The notes: a model not told the origin generated them from the sequence alone. A stretch of DNA of 11,552 nt from Syntrophales bacterium (GCA_030655735.1 JAUSPK010000063.1:1-11552), one strand, 5' to 3'. Shown: positions 1 to 6,942, numbered from the stretch's first letter. Translations and numbers: made by a program.

Positions 1-155
1 CGAAAATGATCCGCAAGCAAAAGGTAGCAGTACAGCGAATTGAGATCCAGCGGCTTTGAACGTTCAATGAGGCTGTAAATATGCCGGCTGTCTTCAATGC
101 ACGGTTCCCGGAAACAATATTCTCCCTCTTCGTTATGACGATATGGTTCTGACAT
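1..155 (-). CDS. ectA: L-2,4-diaminobutyrate N-acetyltransferase EctA, N-terminal part (cut by window edge)
   Basis: Only the first 51 codons are present; the gene continues beyond base 1. EctA is a GNAT-fold cytoplasmic enzyme that acetylates L-2,4-diaminobutyrate with acetyl-CoA, the middle step of ectoine (compatible solute) synthesis. The visible protein starts MSEPYRHNEEGEYCFREP and continues IEDSRHIYSLIERSKPLDLNS, then YCYLLLADHF. The pattern FREP..ED...IY.LI....PLDLNS.Y.YLLL...F is the typical start of EctA: a disordered N-terminus, then strand 1 and the PLD(L/V)NS substrate-side segment. The ATG at 153-155 is preceded by AAGGAT (161-166) at 5 nt. EctA is normally the first gene of ectABC, so ectB and ectC are expected to the left (inference). 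No MarR-type EctR gene lies directly upstream; that space holds a dead transposase. No clear promoter box was found. Confidence 0.88.
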   Translation of the reverse strand, partial: MSEPYRHNEEGEYCFREPCIEDSRHIYSLIERSKPLDLNSLYCYLLLADHF

Positions 156-184
156 AGAAAATCCTTATTCCTTAACAATAAGGT

Positions 185-582
185 TCATGAAAACTTCAAA
201 GGTTGTGCCCTGAGCATTCCTGCCTCAATCCTCATCCCTATTGAAATCTGAAGATTCTTCAGCAGGACAGCGGGCCATCTCTGAAGTAATAATATATGGA
301 CATCGGTGGTACGGTTGCTGAATCGAAGCTCACACGCTTTAAGATAAAGATAAAAGCTTGATCGGGGGATTTTGTCGAATCTTGTCTGACAGATTACCGG
401 AAGGATTCAAAACCGTTCATGACACGGGTATCCCTGCCGGTAAATTCGTCAGGGTCGTGATTTTCCCGGTACTGTTTTCTTATATACCCCGGATCAACAA
501 AACCATCATGAGACTGAACATTGTTACTTTGAATAACGCTGTCTAAGACCACATTCCCCTGATAATAGCTTGTAAAGTTCGC
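185..582 (-). pseudogene. Decayed IS1595-family (IS1016-like) transposase, C-terminal remnant
   Basis: Two minus-strand reading frames in succession give transposase-like protein. The first runs 582 to 394 and includes SHDGFVDPGYIRKQYRENH, then EFTGRDTRVMNGFESF, and ends at a TAA (394-396). One frame over, from about 388 down, it continues TRFDKIPRSSFYLYLKACEL and RFSNRTTDVHILLLQ, ending at TGA 185-187. Joined, these match the end of IS1016/IS1595-type DDE transposases as I remember them: YDGLVDxGY...H.....F..G...(I/V)NGIESFW......(R)L.KF.GI....FYLHLKE(C)E.RFN.R...LY..LL. The frame break sits just after the INGIESF-like motif (here MNGFESF), where 2-3 residues also seem to be missing. The N-terminal half is absent; a TAG at 583-585 closes the frame. 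It is inactive and presumably old. The stretch after about 270 may be unrelated sequence that is simply open. No matching terminal inverted repeats were found around it. Confidence 0.66.
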
Positions 583-958
583 CTACTAGGATCTGGTACC
601 CCCTGTGTATGTACCTTCCCGTTTCGCCTTAACACACCAAAGACCGACGTTTTGCTCCGCTCTCGTCATTCCCGAACTTTTTCTGAAAAGAATCCGACAA
701 GAACCCTCTTTTTCGCGAAGAGAGTATAAGAAAAGCTCTGATAGGGACTTCCTTTTTCGTGAGGAGAGTATACGAAAAACGGCCTTGTAAGTCAAGGGAG
801 TAATAGGCATGGATACCACGGTTGATAAATTATCCTTGCCAAGAAAGGGGGTTAGGGGATAGTAAGAACAGGATTTGGTTATTCAAAATCCTTCATCAGG
901 ACATAACATCGGCATAGTGAGCTCGAACCGTAAGCAAAGGCGGAGATGATACCAACGT
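583..958. other. Long intergenic region between the transposase remnant and the CLC gene
   Basis: I find no convincing protein gene or RNA gene here. Short open frames at 586-819 (minus) and 605-790 (plus) have no Shine-Dalgarno sequence and read like extragenic repeat translation. The motif CGTCATTCCCG near 664 is common in dispersed extragenic repeats (recollection). The stretch holds the direct-repeat pair at 708-778 and must contain the CLC promoter, but no clear -35/-10 pair stands out. The last 20 bases carry GGAG (942-945) ahead of the CLC start. Confidence 0.5.
708..778. repeat. Pair of 27-bp direct repeats, 44 bp apart, each with inverted ends
   Basis: Copy 1 is 708-734 and copy 2 is 752-778. 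They agree at 24 of 27 positions (core GAGAGTATA, preceded by CTTTTTCG and followed by GAAAA); the differences are C/T, A/G and A/C. Copy 2 has arms TTTTTCG/CGAAAAA around 13 nt, and copy 1 has the weaker CTTTT/AAAAG. A shorter related palindrome, CTTTTTCTGAAAAG, lies at 677-690. The 44-bp period is close to four helical turns, which would suit cooperative protein binding, but a fragment of an extragenic repeat family fits equally well. Two copies are too few for a CRISPR array. Confidence 0.6.
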
Positions 959-2731
959 ATGAAATTTTTTAAGAAGATACTCCCAACTAATCTACACGCC
1001 AATGAACATGCCGTAATGATATTCATGGCAATCATTGTTGGAGTGCTGGGCGGATATGGAGCGATTCTGTTCAGGTGGTTGATACGGTTCTTTCAAAAGG
1101 CATCCTTCGGTAGTGGAGGGGGGGAGTTCCTTGCAACCCTGATGGCTCTGCCGTGGTACGCACGGCTTGTTCCCCCCATCGTAGGGGGCCTGCTGGTTGG
1201 TCTTATCGTCTATTTCCTTGCACGGGAAGCAAAAGGGCACGGAGTTCCTGAGGTAATGGAGGCGGTCGCTCTTAAGGGAGGGATCATACGAAAACGGGTC
1301 GTCCTGGTAAAATCGCTTGCATCCGCTATATGCATCGGCACTGGCGGTTCGGCAGGAAGAGAGGGGCCTATCGTACAGATCGGCTCTGCCATCGGGTCAG
1401 CGTTCGGGCAGGTACTAAAAGTCTCCGCCGACAGGATGAGGACGCTGGTAGGATGCGGCGCAGCCGCGGGAATAGCGGCAACATTCAACGCCCCAATAGC
1501 CGGGGTTATGTTTGCCATGGAGATCATCCTGGGTGAATTCGGCATCGCCACATTCAGCCCCATCGTGGTCTCTTCCGTCATGGCAACTGTCATCTCCAGG
1601 GCATACATGGGAAATTTTCCCGCCTTCGTTGTTCCGCATTACACCCTGGTCAGTACGTGGGAAATGCCTTTCTATATACTGCTGGGTATCCTTGCCGGTG
1701 TGGTTGGCGTAATTTTCACCTCAACGCTCTACAAGATCGAAGATTTATTTGCTTTAATAAAGATCCCCGATTACACAAAGGCGGCAGTGGGCGGGCTGCT
1801 CATAGGAATAATAGGAATCTTCTTCCCGCATGTCTACGGCGTCGGGTACGATGCAATCGGCCTCGCCCTGCTGGAAAACCTTCCCTGGACTATGCTGGCT
1901 GCGCTCATCATTGCCAAGATACTCGCAACCTCTTTTACCATAGGTTCCGGCGGATCAGGAGGTATCTTCGCCCCGTCACTCTTTATCGGCGCCATGCTGG
2001 GCGGGGCCTTTGGGAGTCTGGTTCACCACCTCTTCCCAGCCTTTACAGCCACATACGGGGCCTATAGCCTGGTCGGTATGGGGGCACTGGTGGCTGGCGC
2101 CACCCACGGCCCGATTACCGCGATACTCATACTGTTTGAGATGACGGGGGATTACAAGATTATACTCCCTCTCATGCTTTCCTGTATCCTGAGTTCCGTC
2201 ATAGCGTCACAGATCAGACAGGAATCCATTTATACGATGAAGCTGATACGAAGGGGGATCAATATCAGGGCGGGGAAAGAGGTCAATATCATGAAATCCC
2301 TTCTCGTCAGGGATGCCATGACGAAAGACGTGGTTACCGTATCTGAAAATATGCATCTCAACAAGCTGCTGGAGCACACCTTTTCAAGCAAGTATTCCAG
2401 TTTTCCCGTGGTCGACGTCGGTGGACTGCTCAGCGGGATTGTCACCTTTCAGGATTTCAAGGAGGTAGTCTTCGAAGAAGGCCTGGGAGACCTCGTTGTG
2501 GTAAAGGATATCGTCATCCCTGACGTTATAACCATAACACGGGATGAAAGCCTGGATGAGGCGCTGAAAAAGATAGGGCTGAAGAATATAGAACAGCTTC
2601 CGGTGGTCGACGAGAACAACCCGCGAAAGATAGTCGGCATCCTCTCACGAAGAGACATCTTCTCGGCATACAACAAGGCGCTTATCAACAAGTCCCTGGC
2701 GGAGGGAATCGGCGAGAAGGACAGGCTGTAG
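959..2731 (+). CDS. CLC-family anion channel/transporter with two CBS domains
   Basis: This 590-residue inner-membrane protein moves chloride or similar anions, either as a channel or as an H+/anion exchanger. Residues about 20-430 form the hydrophobic CLC core. CLC signatures are GHGVPE (93-98), GREGP (133-137, with gating glutamate E135), GSGGSGGIFAP (329-339) and the central tyrosine Y425. Two CBS domains follow at roughly 447-505 and 516-572; these often bind adenine nucleotides and tune activity. Against E. coli ClcA, the selectivity serine (S107) is His94, and the internal proton glutamate (E203) aligns with Ile189. The ATG at 959 is the only start before an in-frame TGA at 947-949. Its Shine-Dalgarno GGAG (942-945) is rather distant at 13 nt. 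The stop codon falls inside a heptamer repeat array. It is transcribed away from ectA and toward tyrS, apparently alone. Confidence 0.93.
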   Translation: MKFFKKILPTNLHANEHAVMIFMAIIVGVLGGYGAILFRWLIRFFQKASFGSGGGEFLATLMALPWYARLVPPIVGGLLVGLIVYFLAREAKGHGVPEVMEAVALKGGIIRKRVVLVKSLASAICIGTGGSAGREGPIVQIGSAIGSAFGQVLKVSADRMRTLVGCGAAAGIAATFNAPIAGVMFAMEIILGEFGIATFSPIVVSSVMATVISRAYMGNFPAFVVPHYTLVSTWEMPFYILLGILAGVVGVIFTSTLYKIEDLFALIKIPDYTKAAVGGLLIGIIGIFFPHVYGVGYDAIGLALLENLPWTMLAALIIAKILATSFTIGSGGSGGIFAPSLFIGAMLGGAFGSLVHHLFPAFTATYGAYSLVGMGALVAGATHGPITAILILFEMTGDYKIILPLMLSCILSSVIASQIRQESIYTMKLIRRGINIRAGKEVNIMKSLLVRDAMTKDVVTVSENMHLNKLLEHTFSSKYSSFPVVDVGGLLSGIVTFQDFKEVVFEEGLGDLVVVKDIVIPDVITITRDESLDEALKKIGLKNIEQLPVVDENNPRKIVGILSRRDIFSAYNKALINKSLAEGIGEKDRL

Positions 2732-2764
2732 GCTAAAGGCTAAAGGCCAAAGGCCAACGGCTGT
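2723..2764 (+). repeat. Heptamer tandem repeat (AGGCTAA type), six units, spanning the CLC stop codon
   Basis: Six consecutive 7-mers read AGGCTGT, AGGCTAA, AGGCTAA, AGGCCAA, AGGCCAA, CGGCTGT. The first unit lies in the last CLC codons, and the TAG stop straddles units 1 and 2. Such AGGCTNN/AGCTNAT heptamers are, from memory, frequent in deltaproteobacterial spacers. Replication slippage is the likely origin. No function is known. Confidence 0.85.
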
Positions 2765-2793
2765 TAGTTTTAACTTAACCCGGACAAGCCGGA

Positions 2794-2817
2794 AGCTCAT
2801 AGCTGATAGCTCATAGC
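2794..2817 (+). repeat. Second heptamer tandem repeat (AGCTCAT/AGCTGAT), 3.4 units
   Basis: Units AGCTCAT, AGCTGAT, AGCTCAT and a partial AGC. It has the same 7-bp period as the array 30 bp upstream but a different unit. It lies in the convergent clc-tyrS spacer. Confidence 0.8.
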
Positions 2818-2866
2818 AAAAAACAGAGAAACGTTGCAAAGTCTTTGTACGGAAGGTTTTGCGGGC

Positions 2867-2893
2867 ATGGCACAAATTTCTCTTGCCATTTTT
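2867..2893 (+). terminator. Possible weak intrinsic terminator after the CLC gene
   Basis: ATGGCA (2867-2872) pairs with TGCCAT (2884-2889) around an 11-nt loop and is followed by a run of five T (2889-2893). The stem is short and the loop large, so efficiency is doubtful. The alternative hairpin TCTTGC/GCAAGA (2881-2899) would compete with it. The palindromic element further downstream may do the actual termination for both convergent genes. Confidence 0.3.
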
Positions 2894-2918
2894 GCAAGAA
2901 CTTTACAATTGATGCATT

Positions 2919-3055
2919 CGTAAAAAGTCAGATTTCCCCTCCCTTGGTGGGAGGGGATTAAGGGGAGGGGGCAAATACTCTCCGAAATACAACTACTTTT
3001 CACCCCCACCCTCGCCCTCCCCCATCAAGAGGGAGGAGATTTTGGACTTTTTACG
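2919..3055. repeat. 137-bp MITE-like element with terminal inverted repeats and nested hairpins
   Basis: The left end CGTAAAAAGTC (2919-2929) is an exact inverted match of the right end (3045-3055). The similarity continues inward: GATTTCCCCTCCC on the left against AAAATCTCCTCCC on the complement of the right. Inside, TCCCCTCCC/GGGAGGGGA (2935-2943/2949-2957) forms a 9-bp hairpin, and GGGGAGGG (2962-2969) can pair with CCCTCCCC near 3015-3022. There is no coding capacity. The class of short G/C-run palindromes with AAAAGTC ends is common between genes in several bacterial groups (recollection). A non-autonomous miniature transposon is the simplest reading, and the transcripts of clc and tyrS would both fold here. 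Confidence 0.7.
2949..2971 (+). other. Canonical G-quadruplex motif inside the palindromic element
   Basis: Four G runs read GGG-A-GGGG-ATTAA-GGGG-A-GGGGG with loops of 1, 5 and 1 nt, matching the standard G3+N1-7 pattern. It lies on the strand transcribed as the CLC 3' UTR. It competes with the GGGAGGGGA hairpin, so folding is uncertain. Confidence 0.6.
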
Positions 3056-3085
3056 GAGTTATCACAATTAAGGGACTAAATACCT

Positions 3086-3101
3086 TCAGCCTAACAGCCT
3101 A
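3086..3101 (-). repeat. Two octamer repeats (TAGGCTGT, TAGGCTGA) just after the tyrS stop
   Basis: On the tyrS strand the first bases after the stop read TAGGCTGT (3101-3094) then TAGGCTGA (3093-3086), followed by AGG. This is nearly the same string as AGGCTGTAGGCTAAAGG at the end of the convergent CLC gene, in inverted orientation. Both 3' UTRs therefore begin with one motif, and the two copies flank the palindromic element. Confidence 0.65.
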
Positions 3102-3108
3102 CAACCTT

Positions 3109-4401
3109 TTATGATACCCTGATCACCATATGCTGCTTTTTCCCTTTTCTGAGATGGATTTCACTGTTCTCGATGTTGCCTTCCCCGATCTTTTCGTCAA
3201 AGACCTCCACCTGCCGGCCATTAACGTATGCCCCCCCCTGCACGATCAGCCGACGGGCCTCACCTTTGGACGCACACAAATCAACATCATAAAAAAGTTC
3301 GAAGGCGGGAATTCCACCCTCCAATTCAGCCCTGGTCTTTTCCACTGTGGGTATTGCCGACGCATCGAGATCTGCACTGGTCCTGGGGATGGAGCTTGAC
3401 GGGAACAGGTTGGGGCTCACGGGTTTCAGCCCGAAGTTGTTCACTGCCGCCCCCCAGGCGGCAATCGCCGCCCCCTGTCCATGGGTGATCTTTGTCGCCT
3501 CAAAGGCCAGAACGGCCTTTGCCATATTCAGTTCGGAATCCACCAGTTTTTCCGACTCCTTGATCTCTTCCACGGGCAGAAGGGTAAACAGGCCAAGGAA
3601 TCTCTTCACATCCGCGTCTTCCGTGTTTATCCAGTACTGGAAATAGTCATAGGGGGTGGTGAGGGCGGCGTCCAGCCATACCGTTCCCTTCTCTGTCTTC
3701 CCCATCTTGTGACCCTGGGACGTGGTCAGAAGGGGAAATGTCATCCCGTAGATCTTCTTTTCCTCGAGTCTCCTCGTCAGATCTATCCCCGCCACAATAT
3801 TGCCCCACTGGTCATTGCCCCCCATCTGGAGGATACAGCCATAATGTTTACACAGATAATAAAAATCATAGGATTGCAGGAGCATATAGTTGAATTCGAT
3901 AAAGTTGAGCCCCGTTTCCAGACGTATCCGGTAGCTCTCCGCGGCAAGCATCCGGTTGACGCTGAAACAGCGCCCTATGTCCCTCAGAAACTCCACATAG
4001 TTGAGCTTCGCCAACCAATCCGCGTTATTCAAAAGAAGCGCCTTCCCCTCCCCAAAATCCAGGTATTGGGACAGCTGCTTTTTGATAGCCTCCGCATTGG
4101 CATCTATTTCATCCCGTGTCAGTATGCGACGCATCTCGGTCTTACCGCTGGGGTCACCGATAAGGGCAGTGCCGCCGCCGACAAGGGCGATGGGGCTGTG
4201 TCCGCATCGCTGCATATGGACAAGCGACATTATCGGAACGAGACTCCCGATGTGGAGGCTCGCCGCAGTGGGATCAAAACCGATGTAACAGGTAACAGTT
4301 TCTTTCTCCAGGAGACTTTGTATGGGCTCCTCATCCGTTACCTGCTCTATGAATCCCCTCTCATACAGTACGTCATATGCGCTTTTTCCGCTCATATTCA
4401 T
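3109..4401 (-). CDS. tyrS: Tyrosyl-tRNA synthetase
   Basis: This cytoplasmic class I aminoacyl-tRNA synthetase charges tRNA-Tyr with tyrosine. In a 430-residue protein, the Rossmann fold carries the HIGH motif as HIGS (50-53). The tyrosine/tRNA-site segment GGNDQWGN is at about 194-201, and the KMSKS loop is KMGKT (232-236), close to the KFGKT form of E. coli TyrS. An S4 RNA-binding domain closes the protein (about 362-425: CASKGEARRLIVQGGAYVNG). The length suits bacterial TyrS. I chose the ATG at 4401, whose A is shared with the TGA stop of ymdB (TGATG), with GGAAAG about 4 nt upstream. A TTG at 4404 and an ATG at 4395 (MSGKSAYD) are alternatives. It is the last gene of the minus-strand unit and is probably translationally coupled to ymdB. 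Confidence 0.96.
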   Translation of the reverse strand: MNMSGKSAYDVLYERGFIEQVTDEEPIQSLLEKETVTCYIGFDPTAASLHIGSLVPIMSLVHMQRCGHSPIALVGGGTALIGDPSGKTEMRRILTRDEIDANAEAIKKQLSQYLDFGEGKALLLNNADWLAKLNYVEFLRDIGRCFSVNRMLAAESYRIRLETGLNFIEFNYMLLQSYDFYYLCKHYGCILQMGGNDQWGNIVAGIDLTRRLEEKKIYGMTFPLLTTSQGHKMGKTEKGTVWLDAALTTPYDYFQYWINTEDADVKRFLGLFTLLPVEEIKESEKLVDSELNMAKAVLAFEATKITHGQGAAIAAWGAAVNNFGLKPVSPNLFPSSSIPRTSADLDASAIPTVEKTRAELEGGIPAFELFYDVDLCASKGEARRLIVQGGAYVNGRQVEVFDEKIGEGNIENSEIHLRKGKKQHMVIRVS

Positions 4402-5186
4402 CAACTTTCCATTGCAATGTTAAGCCTTTCAATTGAAAGGGCACTGCCTGTTGTATCATCAATATCTATCAACACCCCCTGAAGCCGGACATCTCCCTTC
4501 GCGACGTCGTACCGGTTGGGGAGGAGGGTCAGGAATCTTTCAAGTGACACCTCCTTCTTTATCCCCAGGATGGAATCAAAGGGACCCGTCATCCCGACAT
4601 CCGTTATATACGCGGTTCCGCGGGGGAGCACCCGTTCGTCCGCCGTCTGAACATGGGTATGCGTACCCAGGACAGCGCTAACCCGTCCATCAAGGAACCA
4701 GCCCAGCGCCTCCTTTTCGGATGTCGCTTCGGCATGTATGTCAACAATGATGATATCCGTCTTATCCTTCAGAGCATCTATCTCTCTCTCGGCGACACGG
4801 AAGGGACAGTCGAGGGGCCTCATAAAGACCCTCCCTTCGAGATTCAGCACGCCCAGAGATGTCCCCGAGCCGTTATGCACTATCACACTCCCCTTGCCCG
4901 GCGTCCCTGCGGGATAATTGGCCGGCCTTACGAGGGTCTCGTAGTCACCAATAAACTCCGCTGTCTCTTTCTTGTCCCATATATGGTTCCCCGAGGTCAG
5001 GATGTCTATATCACTGCTGTAAAGTTCATCAACGACCTTTCTGGTTACGCCGAACCCCCCAGCCGCGTTTTCACAATTCGCGATGACGATGTCTACTCCA
5101 TAGTCCCCCACTATGCCGGGAAGGAGGATTTTTACCGCTATCCGCCCCGGTTTACCCACTATGTCTCCGACAAAAAGTACCTTCAC
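4401..5186 (-). CDS. ymdB: YmdB-type metallophosphoesterase (2',3'-cyclic nucleotide phosphodiesterase family)
   Basis: This 261-residue protein matches the TIGR00282/YmdB family of calcineurin-like dimetal phosphodiesterases. In Bacillus subtilis YmdB hydrolyses cyclic nucleotides and influences sporulation and biofilm decisions; its role in this lineage is unknown. The metal-ligand pattern is complete: D8 (FVGDIVGKPG), E39 (NCEN), N67-H68 (SGNHIWD), H151 (VDIHAEATSEK), and H176 and H178 (GTHTHVQT). The C-terminal DVGMTGPFDSILG stretch is also typical. The start is GTG at 5186, preceded by GGGAAG about 9 nt upstream. It begins 18 nt after the rny stop and its stop overlaps the tyrS start. 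The rny-ymdB pairing is conserved from Firmicutes to deltaproteobacteria, suggesting linked RNA-turnover or signalling roles (inference). Confidence 0.93.
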   Translation of the reverse strand: MKVLFVGDIVGKPGRIAVKILLPGIVGDYGVDIVIANCENAAGGFGVTRKVVDELYSSDIDILTSGNHIWDKKETAEFIGDYETLVRPANYPAGTPGKGSVIVHNGSGTSLGVLNLEGRVFMRPLDCPFRVAEREIDALKDKTDIIIVDIHAEATSEKEALGWFLDGRVSAVLGTHTHVQTADERVLPRGTAYITDVGMTGPFDSILGIKKEVSLERFLTLLPNRYDVAKGDVRLQGVLIDIDDTTGSALSIERLNIAMES

Positions 5187-5204
5187 GTTTCAGATCTTCC
5201 CGTC

Positions 5205-6770
5205 CTATTTTGCGAACTCGGACACACGCATCTCCCGTATGACCGTGACCTTTATCTGCCCAGGGTAGGTAAGCTCCGATTCTACCTTTTTTGCAATATC
5301 CCTGCAGAGCATGACGGCATCGCTGTCAGACACCTTTTCATTCTCCACGAGGATGCGTATCTCTCTCCCGGCCTGGATAGCATAACACTTATCGACACCA
5401 CTGAAAGAGGTTGCTATTCCCTCCAGTTCGGTCAACCGTTTTACATAGGTCGCCAGCATCTCCCTGCGGGCGCCGGGTCTCGCGGCGGAAAGGGTGTCTG
5501 CCGCCTGTATCAGAACGCCCAGGACGGTATTGTCCCGTCCGTCATCATGGTGCTGCGCGATAGCCTGAACAATCCTCTCGGATTCCCCGAATTTTCTGGC
5601 ATACTCCGCTCCGATGGCGGCATGCGGCCCCTCGATCTCATGATCGATGGCCTTCCCTATATCGTGTAGAAACCCGGCTCTTTTGGCATCCTTTACGTTC
5701 ACCTTAAGCTCGGCGGCCATCATCCCCGCAAGGTGCGAGACCTCCATTGAATGCTCCAGAACATTCTGGGAAAAGCTCGTCCGGAATCTCAATCGCCCGA
5801 CGAGGGTCAGCAGTTCGGGATGGACATCATGTACCCCTGCATCGAATGACATCCGTTCGCCGGTTTCACGAATCACCTTGTCAACCTCGGCCTGTGCCTT
5901 CTTGACTATCTCCTCTATCCTCCCCGGATGGATCCTCCCGTCATGTATCAGATTCTCCAAGGCCCTCTTTGCCACTTCCCGCCGCACGGGGTCAAAGCTC
6001 GAGATAACCACGGCCTCTGGTGTGTCGTCTATTATAAGGTCTGTCCCGGTAGCGGCCTCTATGGCCCGTATGTTCCTCCCCTCCCTGCCGATTATCCTCC
6101 CCTTCATCTCATCCGAGGGAAGATTGACCACCGACACGGTATGCTCCGCAACAAAGTCGGATGAATATCTCTGCACCGCAAAGGCCAGTATCTCGCTGGA
6201 TTTCTTTTCCGCTTCCCGCTTTGTTTCTTCCTCTATCCTGCGTATGACACCCCCCGCTTCGTGCCGCGCATCATCCACCATCAGGTGGACAAGGGATTCC
6301 TTTGCCTCTTCTGACGAAATCCCGGCAATCTTTTCCAATTGTTCTCTCTGCTCTTCAATGATCTTGTCGATACTGTCATGCTTTTCGGTCAAGAGTGTCT
6401 CTTTACCGATGACGGCGGCTTCTCTTTTCTCTATGGTGGCTTCCCTCTGGGCAAACAGGTCCGTCTTCTTGTCCAGATTCGCTTCCTTCTGATAGATCCT
6501 TTCTTCTACCTTCTCAAGCTCCGCCCTTCTGTCTCTGGTCTCTCTCTCAAATTCATTTTTTGACTTGAGGAGATTATCCTTGGCCTGGAGAATAGCCTCT
6601 TTTTTTATATTCTCCGCCTCTTTCTTGGCCTCGCTGGTGATTCTCAATGACAGGTTTTCGGATGACTCCAGCAACCTCCCGGAGATGCTCTTTCTTGCGT
6701 AATATCCCAGCACCACGCCCAGTGCTGCAGAAACCAACACTACCAGTATTATAAAGCTGATATTTGACAA
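5205..6770 (-). CDS. rny: Ribonuclease Y
   Basis: RNase Y is a membrane-anchored endoribonuclease that starts mRNA decay and processes some RNAs. The 521-residue protein has the full family layout. One N-terminal membrane helix lies at about 4-24 (FIILVVLVSAALGVVLGYYA). A long charged coiled coil spans about 35-200. The KH domain carries GRIIGREGRNIR (224-235), and the HD domain has H340 and the H369-D370 pair (FLHDIGKAIDHE) as metal ligands. The length is normal. The start is a TTG at 6770 with an ideal GGAGGT (6779-6784) 8 nt upstream; no ATG fits. About 170 bp separate it from the 3' end of the 6S RNA, so it may have its own promoter, although none is clear. A small palindrome GGAAACTTTCC (6810-6820) lies in its leader. 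Confidence 0.96.
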   Translation of the reverse strand: MSNISFIILVVLVSAALGVVLGYYARKSISGRLLESSENLSLRITSEAKKEAENIKKEAILQAKDNLLKSKNEFERETRDRRAELEKVEERIYQKEANLDKKTDLFAQREATIEKREAAVIGKETLLTEKHDSIDKIIEEQREQLEKIAGISSEEAKESLVHLMVDDARHEAGGVIRRIEEETKREAEKKSSEILAFAVQRYSSDFVAEHTVSVVNLPSDEMKGRIIGREGRNIRAIEAATGTDLIIDDTPEAVVISSFDPVRREVAKRALENLIHDGRIHPGRIEEIVKKAQAEVDKVIRETGERMSFDAGVHDVHPELLTLVGRLRFRTSFSQNVLEHSMEVSHLAGMMAAELKVNVKDAKRAGFLHDIGKAIDHEIEGPHAAIGAEYARKFGESERIVQAIAQHHDDGRDNTVLGVLIQAADTLSAARPGARREMLATYVKRLTELEGIATSFSGVDKCYAIQAGREIRILVENEKVSDSDAVMLCRDIAKKVESELTYPGQIKVTVIREMRVSEFAK

Positions 6771-6881
6771 ATTTTCTTACCTCCCCCCCATAATTATTTC
6801 GTAGGAACAGGAAACTTTCCATGTAGGAATGGGAGGGACAGGAAAACGACGCGGCGCATTCGAAGTGCAACCGCCGGAGAC

Positions 6882-6903
6882 AGGGCCCGATACATCGTGC
6901 CCT
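6882..6903 (-). other. Stem-loop between 6S RNA and rny
   Basis: On the minus strand AGGGC-A-CGA-TGTA-TCG-G-GCCCT forms a 5-bp stem, one mismatch, a 3-bp stem and a tetraloop. No T-run follows, so it is not a standard terminator. It could shield the 3' end of 6S precursor RNA or be a processing site, but neither is shown. Confidence 0.3.
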
Positions 6904-6942
6904 TGGCCTTGAGAGAGATGAAACCGCTTCTGCCATGCTATC

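Noticed and set aside
358..546. Plus-strand 62-codon open frame
   Set aside because: The opposite strand reads as the transposase remnant, which explains the openness; there is no ribosome site.
708..778. CRISPR-like repeat pair
   Set aside because: Only two imperfect copies with a 17-bp spacer and no cas genes; spacing and number do not fit.
586..819. Minus-strand 77-codon open frame
   Set aside because: It contains translated extragenic-repeat sequence (around the CGTCATTCCCG motif) and the direct repeats; no good ribosome site and no protein-like pattern.
4402..4404. TTG start for tyrS three bases before the ATG
   Set aside because: The ATG at 4401 forms a usual TGATG stop-start overlap and has better spacing; the TTG would gain one residue only.
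3481..4482. Long plus-strand open frame (333 codons) antisense to tyrS
   Set aside because: It lies fully opposite the conserved tyrS and ymdB coding sequence, has no ribosome site, and its translation resembles no protein; it is a shadow of codon bias.
4653..5669. Plus-strand open frame (338 codons) opposite ymdB and rny
   Set aside because: Antisense to two well-conserved genes on the other strand; no family-like motifs.
6574..6936. Minus-strand 120-codon open frame between 6S RNA and rny
   Set aside because: It overlaps the RNase Y N-terminus in another frame and reads through the rny leader; low-quality composition.
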